From an uncultured Roseobacter sp. (GTDB lineage Bacteria > Pseudomonadota > Alphaproteobacteria > Rhodobacterales > Rhodobacteraceae), in contig NZ_CANLYL010000009.1 of the NCBI RefSeq assembly GCF_947495275.1, positions 62,001-126,000 of the forward strand: 64,000 nt of DNA, read 5' to 3'. Made by a program: the position numbers and the translations under genes. How positions within the stretch are numbered: the first letter of the stretch is position 1; each line of letters opens with the position of its first letter. The notes under the pieces are model-generated. The model worked only from the letters and a program-made list of their open reading frames with translations, did no database searches and was not told the origin of the DNA. Shown in pieces: positions 7,625-17,010 of this stretch.

Positions 7625-9391
7625 TCAGTCGTCTTCAAAAGGATCCCACTCGTCCTCAACTTCGGGCAAGGCGTCCTGAACGGCTTCGGCAGCGATCTGA
7701 TCGGGGGTACGGATGTCCTTTATCCTGGCTTTGGGAAATTGTGCCAACACCGCTTGCATTAGCGGATGTGCACTGGCTTCTGCTTCCAGTGCGTATTTCT
7801 TGGCATTGCGGACCTCGTCGATGGTCTTGCCGCCGCCATCGCTGACGACCGTGACCGCCCAGCGGTTCCCGGTCCACAACTGTAACCTTTGTCCCAAACG
7901 CTGCGCCAGATCGCGTGGTGCCCGGTCCGTGGGTTCAAATTCGATCCGTCCGGGTTGATAGGAGGCAAGGCGCAAATCGGTTTCGACATCCGCCAGCAGC
8001 TTTCCGTCACGATTGGCGCGGATCAACGCGACCACATGATCAAACGTCGGAAATCTGGCGAGTGCTGCGTCCGCGTCAAGGGCCTCAGCCGTTGCGGGTC
8101 CCGCACCGGAGTGTCCACTTGTTCGGGCCGAGGCGATAGCCGAGGCCCCCCCGCCCGCGGCACGCGCGCCTGCGCCTTGCGCAGGTCTCCCACCTCCGCC
8201 ACCCGATGTTGCACCGGCAGGCGGTGTTGCGCCGTTCAGTTTGCGCACAAGCTCTTCGGGGCTTGGTAAATCCGCCACATGGGTCAGCCTTATGATGGCC
8301 ATCTCTGCCGCCATCATCGCATTGGGGGCGCTGGCAACCTCATCCAGCGCTTTCAGCAGCATTTGCCAAAGGCGCGTCAGAACGCGCATGGGCAGCGCAT
8401 CCGCCATGGCTTTGCTTCGGCTGCGCTCATCCGGCGACACCGTCGGATCTTCTGCCGCTTCTGGTGTGATTTTGACGACAGACACCCAATGGGTGATCTC
8501 GGCCAGGTCACGCAGAACTGCCATCGGATCTGCGCCTTCGGCATATTGTGCGGAAAGCTCCGTCAGAGCGCCTGCCGCATCCCCTTTGAGTACCATGTCA
8601 AAAAGATCGAGCACCCGGCCCCGGTCCGCCAGCCCCAACATGGCGCGCACCTGAAGTGCTGTTGTCTCACCCGCGCCATGGCTGATCGCCTGATCCAGAA
8701 GTGAGGTTGCATCCCGCGCGGATCCTTCCGCCGCGCGCGCGATCAAGGCCAGCGCATCCTCTGCGATCTCGGCACTTTCCGCCGCTGCAATCCTGCGCAT
8801 CAGTGCGATCATCACTTCGGGCTCAATCCGGCGCAGATCAAAGCGCTGACAGCGCGACAGAACGGTCACGGGGACCTTGCGTATTTCGGTGGTGGCAAAA
8901 ATGAACTTCACATGCGCTGGCGGTTCTTCCAGCGTTTTCAACAGTGCATTGAACGCACCTGTGCTGAGCATGTGAACTTCATCGATGATGTAGACTTTGT
9001 ATCGGGCAGATGCAGCGCGGTAGTGCACGGAATCAATGATTTCGCGAATATTGGCCACACCGGTGTTGGACGCGGCATCCATTTCCATCACGTCGACGTG
9101 TCGTCCCTCCATAATGGCCGTGCAATGCTCGCAGGTGCCACAGGGTTCCGTCGTCGGCCCACCAGCACCATCGGCGCCGATGCAATTCATGCCTTTGGCG
9201 ATGATCCGGGCGGTGGTCGTTTTTCCCGTGCCACGAATGCCGGTCATGATAAACGCCTGGGCGATCCGGTCCGCGTCAAAGGCGTTTTTCAGGGTGCGGA
9301 CCATCGCATCCTGCCCCACAAGATCGGCAAAGGTCTCTGGTCGATACTTTCGGGCAAGCACCTGGTATTCGGATTTGGCAGTTGCGGTCAT
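7625..9391 (-). CDS. dnaX: DNA polymerase III subunit gamma/tau
   Basis: A 588-residue clamp-loader ATPase. It has Walker A GIRGTGKTT (51-59), a zinc module with C70, C84, C87 and C90, Walker B IIDEVH (135-140), and a sensor/arginine region SRCQRFDLRRI (179-189). Clamp-loader helical domains are followed by a Gly/Ala-rich linker (about 390-450) and a tau-type C-terminal domain that binds the polymerase. I saw no A-rich slippery site that would clearly produce a shorter gamma form. It is the first gene of the dnaX-ybaB-recR operon. Confidence 0.95.
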   Translation of the reverse strand: MTATAKSEYQVLARKYRPETFADLVGQDAMVRTLKNAFDADRIAQAFIMTGIRGTGKTTTARIIAKGMNCIGADGAGGPTTEPCGTCEHCTAIMEGRHVDVMEMDAASNTGVANIREIIDSVHYRAASARYKVYIIDEVHMLSTGAFNALLKTLEEPPAHVKFIFATTEIRKVPVTVLSRCQRFDLRRIEPEVMIALMRRIAAAESAEIAEDALALIARAAEGSARDATSLLDQAISHGAGETTALQVRAMLGLADRGRVLDLFDMVLKGDAAGALTELSAQYAEGADPMAVLRDLAEITHWVSVVKITPEAAEDPTVSPDERSRSKAMADALPMRVLTRLWQMLLKALDEVASAPNAMMAAEMAIIRLTHVADLPSPEELVRKLNGATPPAGATSGGGGGRPAQGAGARAAGGGASAIASARTSGHSGAGPATAEALDADAALARFPTFDHVVALIRANRDGKLLADVETDLRLASYQPGRIEFEPTDRAPRDLAQRLGQRLQLWTGNRWAVTVVSDGGGKTIDEVRNAKKYALEAEASAHPLMQAVLAQFPKARIKDIRTPDQIAAEAVQDALPEVEDEWDPFEDD

Positions 9392-9459
9392 GATGCGCCT
9401 TGCAGGAATGAGATTCGCACGTCAGCCTGTAGGGTAGGCGCACTGGCGAGGGACGTAAA

Positions 9460-9822
9460 CTAGAGCCACCAAAGAATGGCACCGGTCATGAGCGATGCGA
9501 TGCTGAGAATGACACTCAGCATGGTGATGTATCGAACGGGCTGTGCCTGCGCCGCGTTCTCGTTCAGCCGCGCCAAAGTGGCACAGGCTTGCCCGCGCGC
9601 GGCCCAGAAAATGAAAACGGCCGTCAGAATGAATGCGGAAGCGACGGCTTTTGGAATCCATGTTGGCTCGAAGGGAGCAAAGACGGCCTTGAGCCCAATG
9701 GCCAGGGCGACACAGGCCATCCCGGTACGCATCCAGCCCGCGAACGTGCGTTCATTTGCCAGAATTGTACGATCCTCGGCCCAGTCGGTGCGATCTTCGG
9801 CCATTTCATTACTGTTCGACAT
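9460..9822 (-). CDS. DUF202 family membrane protein
   Basis: A 120-residue YidH/DUF202-type inner-membrane protein. It has the family's N-terminal charged motif LANERTFAGWMRTGMA (about 21-36) leading into the first of three hydrophobic helices (about 36-50, 60-76, 98-119). It has no known enzymatic role. It is transcribed towards dnaX, 68 bp away, and is divergent from the metallopeptidase gene. Confidence 0.8.
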   Translation of the reverse strand: MSNSNEMAEDRTDWAEDRTILANERTFAGWMRTGMACVALAIGLKAVFAPFEPTWIPKAVASAFILTAVFIFWAARGQACATLARLNENAAQAQPVRYITMLSVILSIASLMTGAILWWL

Positions 9823-9883
9823 GAACTAATTGTGACGTGGCTGCGTTGGTTTGCAAGCTTTGTCAGAGTGAAGGAGGGTTAAG

Positions 9884-10723
9884 ATGCGTCTCAGAGGGAT
9901 CAGATCCAGCCGCAACGTATCGGTCCGGCGCGGCAGCGGTCGCAGAGGCGCGCGCACCGGCGGATTGAGCCTTGCTGGTTTGGTCGCGGTTCTGGCCATT
10001 GGCTACTTCACGGGGATTGATGTGTCCCCGTTGTTGCAGGGCACAAGCGCCCCGACCGAACAATCACGGCCCGCAACGGCGGAAGAAGACGCGGCAATCC
10101 AATTTTCCGCGCAGGTTTTGACCACGACGGAGGAGGTTTGGTCCCGGATCTTTGCCGAACAGCTTGGTCGCGAATATGCGCCGCCGCAACTCATCATTTT
10201 CTCCGCAGTCACGCAAAGCGCATGTGGCGGGGCTTCGGGGGCCACCGGGCCCTTCTACTGCCCCGCGGACCAAAGCGCCTATCTGGATACTCAATTCTTT
10301 GTTCAACTTGACCAGCAGTTGGGTGCGAGAGGTGATTTCGCCGCCGCTTACGTTATTGCGCATGAAGTTGCACATCATGTGCAGAATCAATTGGGTATCC
10401 TGCCGAAAGTTGACGATGCGCGGCGGCGCGCGAACCAGGCTGATGCAAATGCGCTGACTGTGCGGCTTGAATTACAGGCCGACTGCCTGTCCGGCGTCTG
10501 GGCGCGATCAGTTCAGGGGCTCATGGAACGCGGCGACCTCGAGGAGGCGCTGAACGCGGCGCGCATGATTGGCGACGATCACCTGCAGCGTCAAACGGGG
10601 CGTGTACCACAACCGCATACATTTACCCATGGCACGTCCGAACAGCGCGCGCGTTGGTTTGAGCGGGGCTTTGACAGCGGGCAGATCGGATCCTGCGATA
10701 CCTTCGGCGCGCAGCAGTTGTGA
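9884..10723 (+). CDS. Neutral zinc metallopeptidase (YpfJ family)
   Basis: A 279-residue predicted zinc metallopeptidase of the YpfJ/KPN_02809 family. A basic N-terminus is followed by one transmembrane helix (about 28-43), a linker, and a catalytic domain with HEVAHH (160-165) in the HExxH position. The domain probably faces the periplasm. CGGASGATGPFYCP (114-127) holds a likely disulfide pair typical of the family. A strong AAGGAGG site precedes the ATG. Substrates are unknown. Confidence 0.85.
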   Translation: MRLRGIRSSRNVSVRRGSGRRGARTGGLSLAGLVAVLAIGYFTGIDVSPLLQGTSAPTEQSRPATAEEDAAIQFSAQVLTTTEEVWSRIFAEQLGREYAPPQLIIFSAVTQSACGGASGATGPFYCPADQSAYLDTQFFVQLDQQLGARGDFAAAYVIAHEVAHHVQNQLGILPKVDDARRRANQADANALTVRLELQADCLSGVWARSVQGLMERGDLEEALNAARMIGDDHLQRQTGRVPQPHTFTHGTSEQRARWFERGFDSGQIGSCDTFGAQQL

Positions 10724-10764
10724 TGATGCCCGTCGGTTGAGCCAAAAGTAGCAGGGTGAAGAAG

Positions 10765-10860
10765 TGAGAGGCTGGACAACGACCCAAGCGGGGCTCGTTA
10801 CGGCTGCTTCCTTCCGGATCTGACCGGGTTGGCGAGGCGCTCGCCCGCGCCAACCTCTCA
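10765..10860 (-). ncRNA. ffs: 4.5S signal recognition particle RNA (small bacterial type)
   Basis: On the minus strand the 96 bases fold into one long hairpin: the 5' end TGAGAGGTTGG pairs with CCAGCCTCTCA at the 3' end. The apical domain holds the conserved SRP motif GTCAGATCCGGAAGGAAGCA, which binds Ffh. It is read opposite to the metallopeptidase gene. Size and motif match the small bacterial SRP RNA used in co-translational membrane targeting. Confidence 0.93.
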
Positions 10861-10866
10861 CAGCAT

Positions 10867-10895
10867 GATATAGGCAAGGCCGACGCCGGACGCAA
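10867..10895 (-). promoter_or_regulatory. Predicted sigma-70-type promoter of ffs
   Basis: Minus-strand TTGCGT and TATATC hexamers separated by 17 bases; the -10 lies about 7 bases before the inferred 5' end of the SRP RNA. Seen by inspection only. Confidence 0.5.
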
Positions 10896-10903
10896 GCCCG
10901 TTG

Positions 10904-12718
10904 CTAGAGGTGTAGTCGGAGCCGGGCGAACCCCTCAGGTGTGGTGCCGCATGGTTCCGGATGAAGCGATGAGATGTCGCCCAGATGTTCCAGCGCTTCG
11001 GGGGCGGTATGCAGTATCGCGCTGACACCCAGTGTGGGCGTGAACCGCCACGGGGCGGCGGTACGTATGTCGTGGCAGTCAGGGTGCTTGAGATAGTCGA
11101 TCAATGCCTGATCCAAGGGTGCGGCTTTTTTTACAACGATTTCAGCATCGTCAAAGGGTCTGAAAACTCCGCCGCCACCGGCGCGGTGATTGGTGACAGC
11201 GACCAGAAACTCCTGATCAGGGTCAACCAGCTTTCCCTGCCAGCGGATATCCGAGACCCGGCCCACTTCGTTGGATATTGCCTTGCCAGCCGCGTCAAAG
11301 CGCGGGGCGCGTGTCGGATCGATCTCGTAGGTCAACCCGTAGATGGCATCATATCGAAAACCCGGAACCTGAGGATCGACCAACATCTGATCACCATCGC
11401 CAGGGCGGAGCACATTGAACAAAAGCGCAGAGCGCTCCAACCATCCCGACAAGCGCGCACCCGTCGCCTTCACGGCCCAGACCTGATTTGCATAGGGCAG
11501 CAAACCGGCCACATGGCGACGTTTCAGTTCCCCCGCGGGAAGCGATACGAAGTTTTCAGGACCATCAAATCCGCCGGTCGCCGGGGTCGCAACCGCCGCC
11601 AGGAGCGGTAGCCTTTCCAGCTCCGTTCCGGCGATTGCCTCCGATATTGCTTTGCGTTTGGCCGCAGCAAGCAGCGCTGGCACGTGGCTCGGACGGGCCA
11701 AGGCGAAATAGCTGTGCATGGGATTTGACAACCGGGCAACCGGGCGGGCCAGGTAAGCGCGGGTTTTATCATGCGCCATCTCGCTGACTGCGGCGATTTC
11801 TGTATCTTCCGGCGTTTCGCCGTCGACGCTGCGCAGTTGCACAGTGCACGAGACCACCTGCGGATGCAGAGCATTTTCAGAACGATGCAGGCGCAGATCA
11901 ATTACGCCAAGGTCTGATCCGCTATTGCCGGGCATGACGGTCGGGACCCGTCCGATGAGACCGGTCTCGCTATCAACACCCTGCACGCCATTGTGGTCAG
12001 GCCCTGGAAAACGCAGATGGGTGTGTCCTCCGACAACGGCGTCAATTCCTGGGATGCCAGCAATCGCAACGATCTCATTCTGCGCGTCTTCGCCTTCGTC
12101 GATTGTTGCGATTCCCATGTGGGCCAAGGCGACGACAACATCAGCGCCCTGATTTCGGATCTCTTGAACAGCCCGCACCAAGGACGGCATCGCGGGTTCT
12201 ACATCACCGTTGCCTGCCAATTGGTGACGGTTCCATGAGGCGGTCAGCTGGGGCATTGCAGAGACAACTCCAATGCGCAGAGAAATGGTCTCTCCACTTG
12301 CTGTCTGAACTTCTCGCCGAAAAATCGTATGCGGCATGATCATTGGCAACGCGCTGGTTTTCAGATTTGCGCAAAGAACCGGCGCTTGAAATTGCGCAAG
12401 GCAACGGCCCAGATAGTCGAGCCCATAGTCGAGGTCATGATTGCCAAGACCCACCGCATCATAGCGCAAGGCGTTCAAGGCATCGACCATCGGGTGAGGG
12501 TGCGTGTCGGGGTGTTTGGCCAGGAAATCGCTGACCGGGGTGCCCTGAAAGGTATCGCCGTTGTCGAGCAGAATACATAAAGCGCCTGTTTCAACCGCCT
12601 CTTCCCGCGCCTGACGAATGAGCGACGCCATTTTGGCAAGACTGCCCCCATCTGATTTGCGGTCGTTCACATAGTCATAGGCAATCAATTGCATATGCAG
12701 GTCACTGGTGGCCAACAA
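10904..12718 (-). CDS. 5'-nucleotidase / 2',3'-cyclic phosphodiesterase family enzyme, non-ATG start
   Basis: A metallophosphoesterase plus 5'-nucleotidase C-terminal domain, about 604 residues, expected to hydrolyse nucleotides or cyclic nucleotides. The dimetal motifs appear in order: SDLH near the N-terminus, DNGDTFQG (about 52-59), GNHDLDYG (about 92-99), and GGHTH further on. The C-terminal substrate-binding domain has NHRAGGGG. The start is unclear. The first in-frame ATG falls inside the metal motif SDLHM, so a TTG at 12718 (used here) or an ATA about 62 bases further upstream, preceded by AGGAG, are the candidates. No signal peptide is visible, unlike periplasmic CpdB or UshA. Confidence 0.82.
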   Translation of the reverse strand: MLATSDLHMQLIAYDYVNDRKSDGGSLAKMASLIRQAREEAVETGALCILLDNGDTFQGTPVSDFLAKHPDTHPHPMVDALNALRYDAVGLGNHDLDYGLDYLGRCLAQFQAPVLCANLKTSALPMIMPHTIFRREVQTASGETISLRIGVVSAMPQLTASWNRHQLAGNGDVEPAMPSLVRAVQEIRNQGADVVVALAHMGIATIDEGEDAQNEIVAIAGIPGIDAVVGGHTHLRFPGPDHNGVQGVDSETGLIGRVPTVMPGNSGSDLGVIDLRLHRSENALHPQVVSCTVQLRSVDGETPEDTEIAAVSEMAHDKTRAYLARPVARLSNPMHSYFALARPSHVPALLAAAKRKAISEAIAGTELERLPLLAAVATPATGGFDGPENFVSLPAGELKRRHVAGLLPYANQVWAVKATGARLSGWLERSALLFNVLRPGDGDQMLVDPQVPGFRYDAIYGLTYEIDPTRAPRFDAAGKAISNEVGRVSDIRWQGKLVDPDQEFLVAVTNHRAGGGGVFRPFDDAEIVVKKAAPLDQALIDYLKHPDCHDIRTAAPWRFTPTLGVSAILHTAPEALEHLGDISSLHPEPCGTTPEGFARLRLHL

Positions 12719-12933
12719 TCGCAGATGTATGTCTTTGTCCGACGTGTCAGATGCGTGGGAGGGCGTTATCTTAAAGGTCTCCTGAAAATTGATCGCTTCA
12801 ACTTATACAAGAACCAGTATCGACCAGATCACGCGAGAGTTGGCAAGACCTCTGGCGCAGGTTCATCACCTTTGGTCTTGCAAGCGGCATTTGAGCGTGC
12901 AAGTCCTCGCACTATATTGCAAAGAGGCTGGTC

Positions 12934-13902
12934 ATGAGGCATGCGGAAACGGTTACTTTCGGGGGGTCCGGCCTCGACCGGGCGGGGGAAATACGCGACA
13001 ATCCCGATGCTCTTGCCGATGCCCGGACACATGCTGACAGTCGTGCAATCGTATTCTGGCGTGGCAAGCCGTTGATCACCCGGGAAACGCCGGCGACATT
13101 GGTCCGGCTGCCATTGAATCACCCGGCTCTCGCCGACCCTGATGCAGAAACCGTGATGCTGGGGCGCGAGGAAGGTGCGTTTCGATTCGCGTTTGATATC
13201 TCCGGCTGGCAGCCGGAAGATCTGGATGAAGATACACTGGGCGGGTTTCTCGATCCTTCCGAGCAGCAGCATCCACTGCTTGCGGACAATATGGTTTTTG
13301 CGGAGTTGCGTCGCATTATGACATGGCTTTCGCCGCGCGATGCCGAATTGGCGGCAACCGGCAAAGCCATTCTCGGTTGGCATGAGACCCATCCATTTTG
13401 CTCCAGATGCGGTCAAAAATCCGAAGCCTATCAAGCGGGGTGGCAAAGAAAATGCCCCGATTGCGATGCGGCTCATTTTCCCCGAACCGACCCGGTTGTC
13501 ATCATGCTGATTACCCATGGAAACAAGGTTCTGATGGGGCGGTCCCCTGGTTGGCCGGAGGGCATGTATTCCCTGCTGGCAGGTTTTGTCGAACCGGGTG
13601 AGACCCTTGAGGCGGCGGTCAGGCGGGAAGTTCTCGAAGAATCCGGCATCCGGGTGGGAGCTGTCCGCTATCTTGCCAGTCAACCGTGGCCGTTTCCGGC
13701 ATCGCTGATGGTTGGCTGCGCGGGAGAGGCCATATCAAAGGACATAACCATTGACCCGGTTGAGATCGAGGACGCCCGGTGGGTCAGTCGGGAGGATATG
13801 ATGCAGGCTTTCTCGGGCCATCACCCGACCATTTTGCCGGCGCGTAAGGGCGCTATCGCACATTTTCTGCTGGAAAACTGGCTTGCGGACAGGTTGGATT
13901 GA
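12934..13902 (+). CDS. nudC: NAD(+) diphosphatase / NADH pyrophosphatase
   Basis: A 322-residue Nudix hydrolase that splits NAD(H), or NAD caps on RNA, to NMN and AMP. After an N-terminal domain, a zinc ribbon CSRCGQ...CPDC (about 152-173) precedes the Nudix domain. The Nudix box includes GFVEPGE and REVLEESG, followed by the NudC-specific SQPWPFPASLM motif. The ATG at 12934 has AAAGAGG upstream. It is divergent from the nucleotidase gene, with 215 bp between them. Confidence 0.93.
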   Translation: MRHAETVTFGGSGLDRAGEIRDNPDALADARTHADSRAIVFWRGKPLITRETPATLVRLPLNHPALADPDAETVMLGREEGAFRFAFDISGWQPEDLDEDTLGGFLDPSEQQHPLLADNMVFAELRRIMTWLSPRDAELAATGKAILGWHETHPFCSRCGQKSEAYQAGWQRKCPDCDAAHFPRTDPVVIMLITHGNKVLMGRSPGWPEGMYSLLAGFVEPGETLEAAVRREVLEESGIRVGAVRYLASQPWPFPASLMVGCAGEAISKDITIDPVEIEDARWVSREDMMQAFSGHHPTILPARKGAIAHFLLENWLADRLD

Positions 13903-13940
13903 TCGGACAATTGGTAATTCAAGCGAACGCGAGCGGCTAA

Positions 13941-14408
13941 ATGAAATTCTCGACCAATGAAGATGTTGACGCGCCAATCTCATCGGTCTTCGAAATGATA
14001 TCGTCATTCGCATATTATGAACGCGCTGCCATGCGCCGCGGAGCGGACGTGCAACGCACTGTTGACCCCGGAAAACCGGGCGTTGGCATGGCCTGGGCCG
14101 CGCGGTTCTACCTGCGCGGGCGAACCCGTGATGTTGATCTGAAAATGGTTACCTATGACCCGCCAAACGAAATGGTTCTGGAACTCCTGTCACAAGGATT
14201 GCGGGGCGAAACACGGTTTGAGCTGATGGCCCTGTCCCGCAGTCGTACCCGAATAATGATCAGTCTTGAATTGCGCCCGCTGACATTGCCCGCGCGATTG
14301 TTTCTTCAATCTCTCAAGCTCACAAAAACAACGCTCACAAAGCAGTACAAGGCGCGCATCAGGAAGTATGTGAAAGAAATGGAAGATCGATATCAGGCCA
14401 GCGCCTGA
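13941..14408 (+). CDS. SRPBCC (START-like) family protein
   Basis: A 155-residue single-domain protein of the SRPBCC hydrophobic-ligand-binding fold. The N-terminal DVDAPISSVFEMISSFAYYERAA matches the typical strand-helix opening of the family, and the chain ends in a long basic helix (about 125-152). The function is unknown. It lies 38 bp after nudC and 66 bp before a membrane protein that itself seems to end in an SRPBCC-like domain, so the two may work together. Confidence 0.65.
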   Translation: MKFSTNEDVDAPISSVFEMISSFAYYERAAMRRGADVQRTVDPGKPGVGMAWAARFYLRGRTRDVDLKMVTYDPPNEMVLELLSQGLRGETRFELMALSRSRTRIMISLELRPLTLPARLFLQSLKLTKTTLTKQYKARIRKYVKEMEDRYQASA

Positions 14409-14474
14409 TACCTCACCACCCTTTTGCCAGATACCGGTCCCGAGTTCACCATCTTTTGGTGGTTCAACCGGCCC

Positions 14475-15344
14475 ATGAAAATACTGATCCAGCTCCACTA
14501 CCGCCGCGTTTTGATGGGCACACTGCTCTATGGGCTCGCCGGTTTCTTGATGTTTCAAGCAACAACACCTGAGGCATCAATGCTGCAGAACGTTATCATT
14601 TCACTTGTTTTCGCGGTGATCGTAGCGGTGCTCGGCTTTGTTGGCATTGCGGTGTTTCCCAGCTTTCGTGTTGTGATGGAACTTGGCGGGGTGGTGTTCC
14701 TTTTTTCCGCGATCATGCAGAATATTTGGTTGGTGACCACGATGCCAGCGCTGCCTGATTGGATGATCACCGTCGGGTACCTCGTTTCTTTCGCTCTGTT
14801 ACATCAGGGAATCTACGGCACATGGTGGCAGAAGGTTGGATTGGGTGTTTCAGTGCGATTGCATTCGCGGTTTTCGACACGGCTATCACCGTCAAAGACA
14901 TGGTCGCGTCTCGTGCCGGATGAGCATAATCTGGAGGCCTATTATACGCAGACCCTGAGGGGGTTTGACCCTGTCGCAGGTATCGAAAATCGATACATCC
15001 AGAAAATCGGGTTAGGTCAGGGGGCCGTATTGGAGGTGCAGATGGATATCACCGAATGCACTCCAAACAAGCGTTTTGCCTATCGTTTTCAAGCGGTGAC
15101 AAACCAACGAAACGAAAAATTCAATCGCGGGACCTGCGTCATTTCACTGGCTGAGACACCAGATGGGGGGACGTGCGTCGAGATTTTGGAAATCAACGAA
15201 AAACTGGCGGTAGGTCAGGCGGTGTTGATGTGGATTGACAATCTTGGCGCACAGGTAGGTGCGTCCGCCGTGGCGGTTCTCGACGGTGGACGGGATTTCA
15301 CCCTGCTCGGAAAACTGCGACGAGATGTCCAGGCCTTGGGCTAA
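14475..15344 (+). CDS. Four-helix membrane protein with C-terminal SRPBCC-like domain
   Basis: A 289-residue protein I do not recognise by name. Four hydrophobic helices (about 11-29, 38-60, 68-87, 96-113) are followed by a soluble region of about 165 residues whose strand pattern (AVLEVQMDITECTPNKRFAYRF, CVEILEINEKL) resembles an SRPBCC/polyketide-cyclase fold. I chose the ATG at 14475; an in-frame TTG at 14424 would add 17 residues without a ribosome site. It lies just after a single-domain SRPBCC gene on the same strand. Lipid-related binding at the membrane is a guess only. Confidence 0.6.
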   Translation: MKILIQLHYRRVLMGTLLYGLAGFLMFQATTPEASMLQNVIISLVFAVIVAVLGFVGIAVFPSFRVVMELGGVVFLFSAIMQNIWLVTTMPALPDWMITVGYLVSFALLHQGIYGTWWQKVGLGVSVRLHSRFSTRLSPSKTWSRLVPDEHNLEAYYTQTLRGFDPVAGIENRYIQKIGLGQGAVLEVQMDITECTPNKRFAYRFQAVTNQRNEKFNRGTCVISLAETPDGGTCVEILEINEKLAVGQAVLMWIDNLGAQVGASAVAVLDGGRDFTLLGKLRRDVQALG

Positions 15345-15356
15345 TTTGCCAATTGA

Positions 15357-16202
15357 TCAGAAACGGCCGGGATCGGCCGGGTAGACACCCAGTATTTCGA
15401 TCATGTTGGTGAAGTAATCCAACTCCTCCAACGCGCGTTTGACGCCCGGGTCGTCCGGGTGACCTTCGATATCGGCGTAAAACTGCGTGGCTGTGAAAGA
15501 GCCGCCAACCATGTAGCTCTCAAGCTTCGTCATGTTGATTCCATTGGTCGCGAACCCACCCATTGCCTTATAGAGGGCGGCCGGGATGTTGCGCACTTCG
15601 AATACGAAGCTGGTGATCATCCCGTGATCGCCCCGGCGCGACTGGTCAGCCTCAGGCGACATCAGCAAGAATCGCGTTGTGTTGTTGCCTTCGTCCTCGA
15701 TGTGTCGTGCCAAGAGATCCAGGCCGTAAATCTCCCCGGCCAGCTCACTGGCGAGTGCTGCCATAGTTGGGTCCCCGCCCGCCGCGATATCTTTGGCGGA
15801 GCCAGCGGTGTCCGCGCCAGTGACCCGCGAAATACCGTGTTCAGCCAGAAAGCTCTTGCATTGTCCCAGCAGAACCGTGTGGCTCATTGCGGATTTGATT
15901 TCGCCGATCTCTGTGCCCGGCAAGGCCAGAAGATTGATATGCACGCGAACAAATGCCTCTTCGATAATATGCAGGCCGGATTTCGGCAAAAGTGAGTGAA
16001 TATCCGCAACCCGGCCATAGGTCGAATTCTCTACCGGCAACATCGCAAGTTCAGCACGACCAGATCGAACGGCTTCGATCGCATCCTCAAACGTGGCGCA
16101 TGGCACGGGTGCCATATCGGGCCGTGCAATGCGGCAGGCTTCATGGCTGTAGGCGCCCAATTCGCCCTGAAATGCGATACTGGCGGAATCTGAGGGGGTC
16201 AT
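15357..16202 (-). CDS. pheA: Prephenate dehydratase
   Basis: A 281-residue monofunctional prephenate dehydratase that makes phenylpyruvate for phenylalanine. The PDT domain starts with IAFQGELGAYSHEA (about 9-22) and has the catalytic NNTTRFLL motif with Thr-Arg-Phe. A C-terminal ACT domain (about 195-275, NIPAALYKAMGGFATNGINM and LESY) would bind phenylalanine for feedback inhibition. There is no chorismate mutase domain. It is convergent with the upstream membrane protein and divergent from the cytochrome c gene. Confidence 0.93.
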   Translation of the reverse strand: MTPSDSASIAFQGELGAYSHEACRIARPDMAPVPCATFEDAIEAVRSGRAELAMLPVENSTYGRVADIHSLLPKSGLHIIEEAFVRVHINLLALPGTEIGEIKSAMSHTVLLGQCKSFLAEHGISRVTGADTAGSAKDIAAGGDPTMAALASELAGEIYGLDLLARHIEDEGNNTTRFLLMSPEADQSRRGDHGMITSFVFEVRNIPAALYKAMGGFATNGINMTKLESYMVGGSFTATQFYADIEGHPDDPGVKRALEELDYFTNMIEILGVYPADPGRF

Positions 16203-16320
16203 TAGGCAGTCCTTGGGTTTTTTCTACTGGTCGGGGTCGATTGGTCGCGGTAAGTACACCTTGCCACAGCCAAGGTGAAGCAATAGATAGCCCCAAACCC
16301 ATAGCAATGGACTGACAAGC

Positions 16321-16824
16321 ATGTTCGACACAATGACCTTTACGAAAGCAGCCGGCGGTATCTGCGGTGCACTGCTCGTTTTTCTTCTGGGCAAATGGGC
16401 GGCTGAAGAGCTGTACCACATGGAAAGCCATGGAGAAGCGGCCTACGTAATCGAAGTGGAAGGTGGCGAAGAAGTAGCCGAAGTGGAAGAAGTCGATTTT
16501 GCCACGATCCTCGCGTCTGCGGATATCGAGAAGGGCGCGAAAGTGTTCAAGAAATGCTCCGCCTGCCACAAGATCGTCGAGGGCGAGAATGGCACAGGCC
16601 CCTATCTTTATGGTGTGGTTGGTCGCGATAAAGGCGCAGTATCTGGATTTAACTATTCTGACGCTTTGGCATCGATGGAAGGTGATTGGACTCCGGAGAA
16701 TCTGAGCGGCTTCCTCGAAAAGCCCTCTTCTTATGCCGCGGGCACTTCCATGAGCTTTGCAGGCCTGAAAAAAGTGCAGGACCGTGCTGACGTGATTGCC
16801 TATCTCGACAGCCTCGATAACTAA
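16321..16824 (+). CDS. cycM: Membrane-anchored class I cytochrome c (c_y/c552 type)
   Basis: A 167-residue electron carrier. An uncleaved N-terminal anchor (about 8-27) is followed by an acidic linker (about 45-60, rich in E and V) and a cytochrome c domain with heme motif CSACH (79-83) and axial methionine M144 in GTSMSF. The layout matches cytochrome c_y/c552 of Rhodobacter and Paracoccus, which link the bc1 complex to terminal oxidases. The linker is short compared with long-tethered forms. Symbol choice is by analogy. It ends at a bidirectional terminator. Confidence 0.85.
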   Translation: MFDTMTFTKAAGGICGALLVFLLGKWAAEELYHMESHGEAAYVIEVEGGEEVAEVEEVDFATILASADIEKGAKVFKKCSACHKIVEGENGTGPYLYGVVGRDKGAVSGFNYSDALASMEGDWTPENLSGFLEKPSSYAAGTSMSFAGLKKVQDRADVIAYLDSLDN

Positions 16825-16843
16825 TCTTAACCCGACATTAACC

Positions 16844-16880
16844 AAAAAAGCCGCTTGCTACAGTGCGAGCGGCTTTTTTG
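16844..16880 (+). terminator. Rho-independent terminator after the cytochrome c gene
   Basis: AAAAAAGCCGCT / AGCGGCTTTTTT inverted repeat 20 bases past the stop, with A and T runs on both sides so that it could act in both directions. Confidence 0.9.
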
Positions 16881-17010
16881 TGCCTTGGGGCGAATTTCGC
16901 ACCCCGGATCACATTTTCGCAACTTGTAACTTGGCGCTGCGTCCCGTTAGCTTACATGGTTAACGAACAAGACGCCAAAAGCGACGGCGCTAGACCGGAG
17001 GATATGCCAG

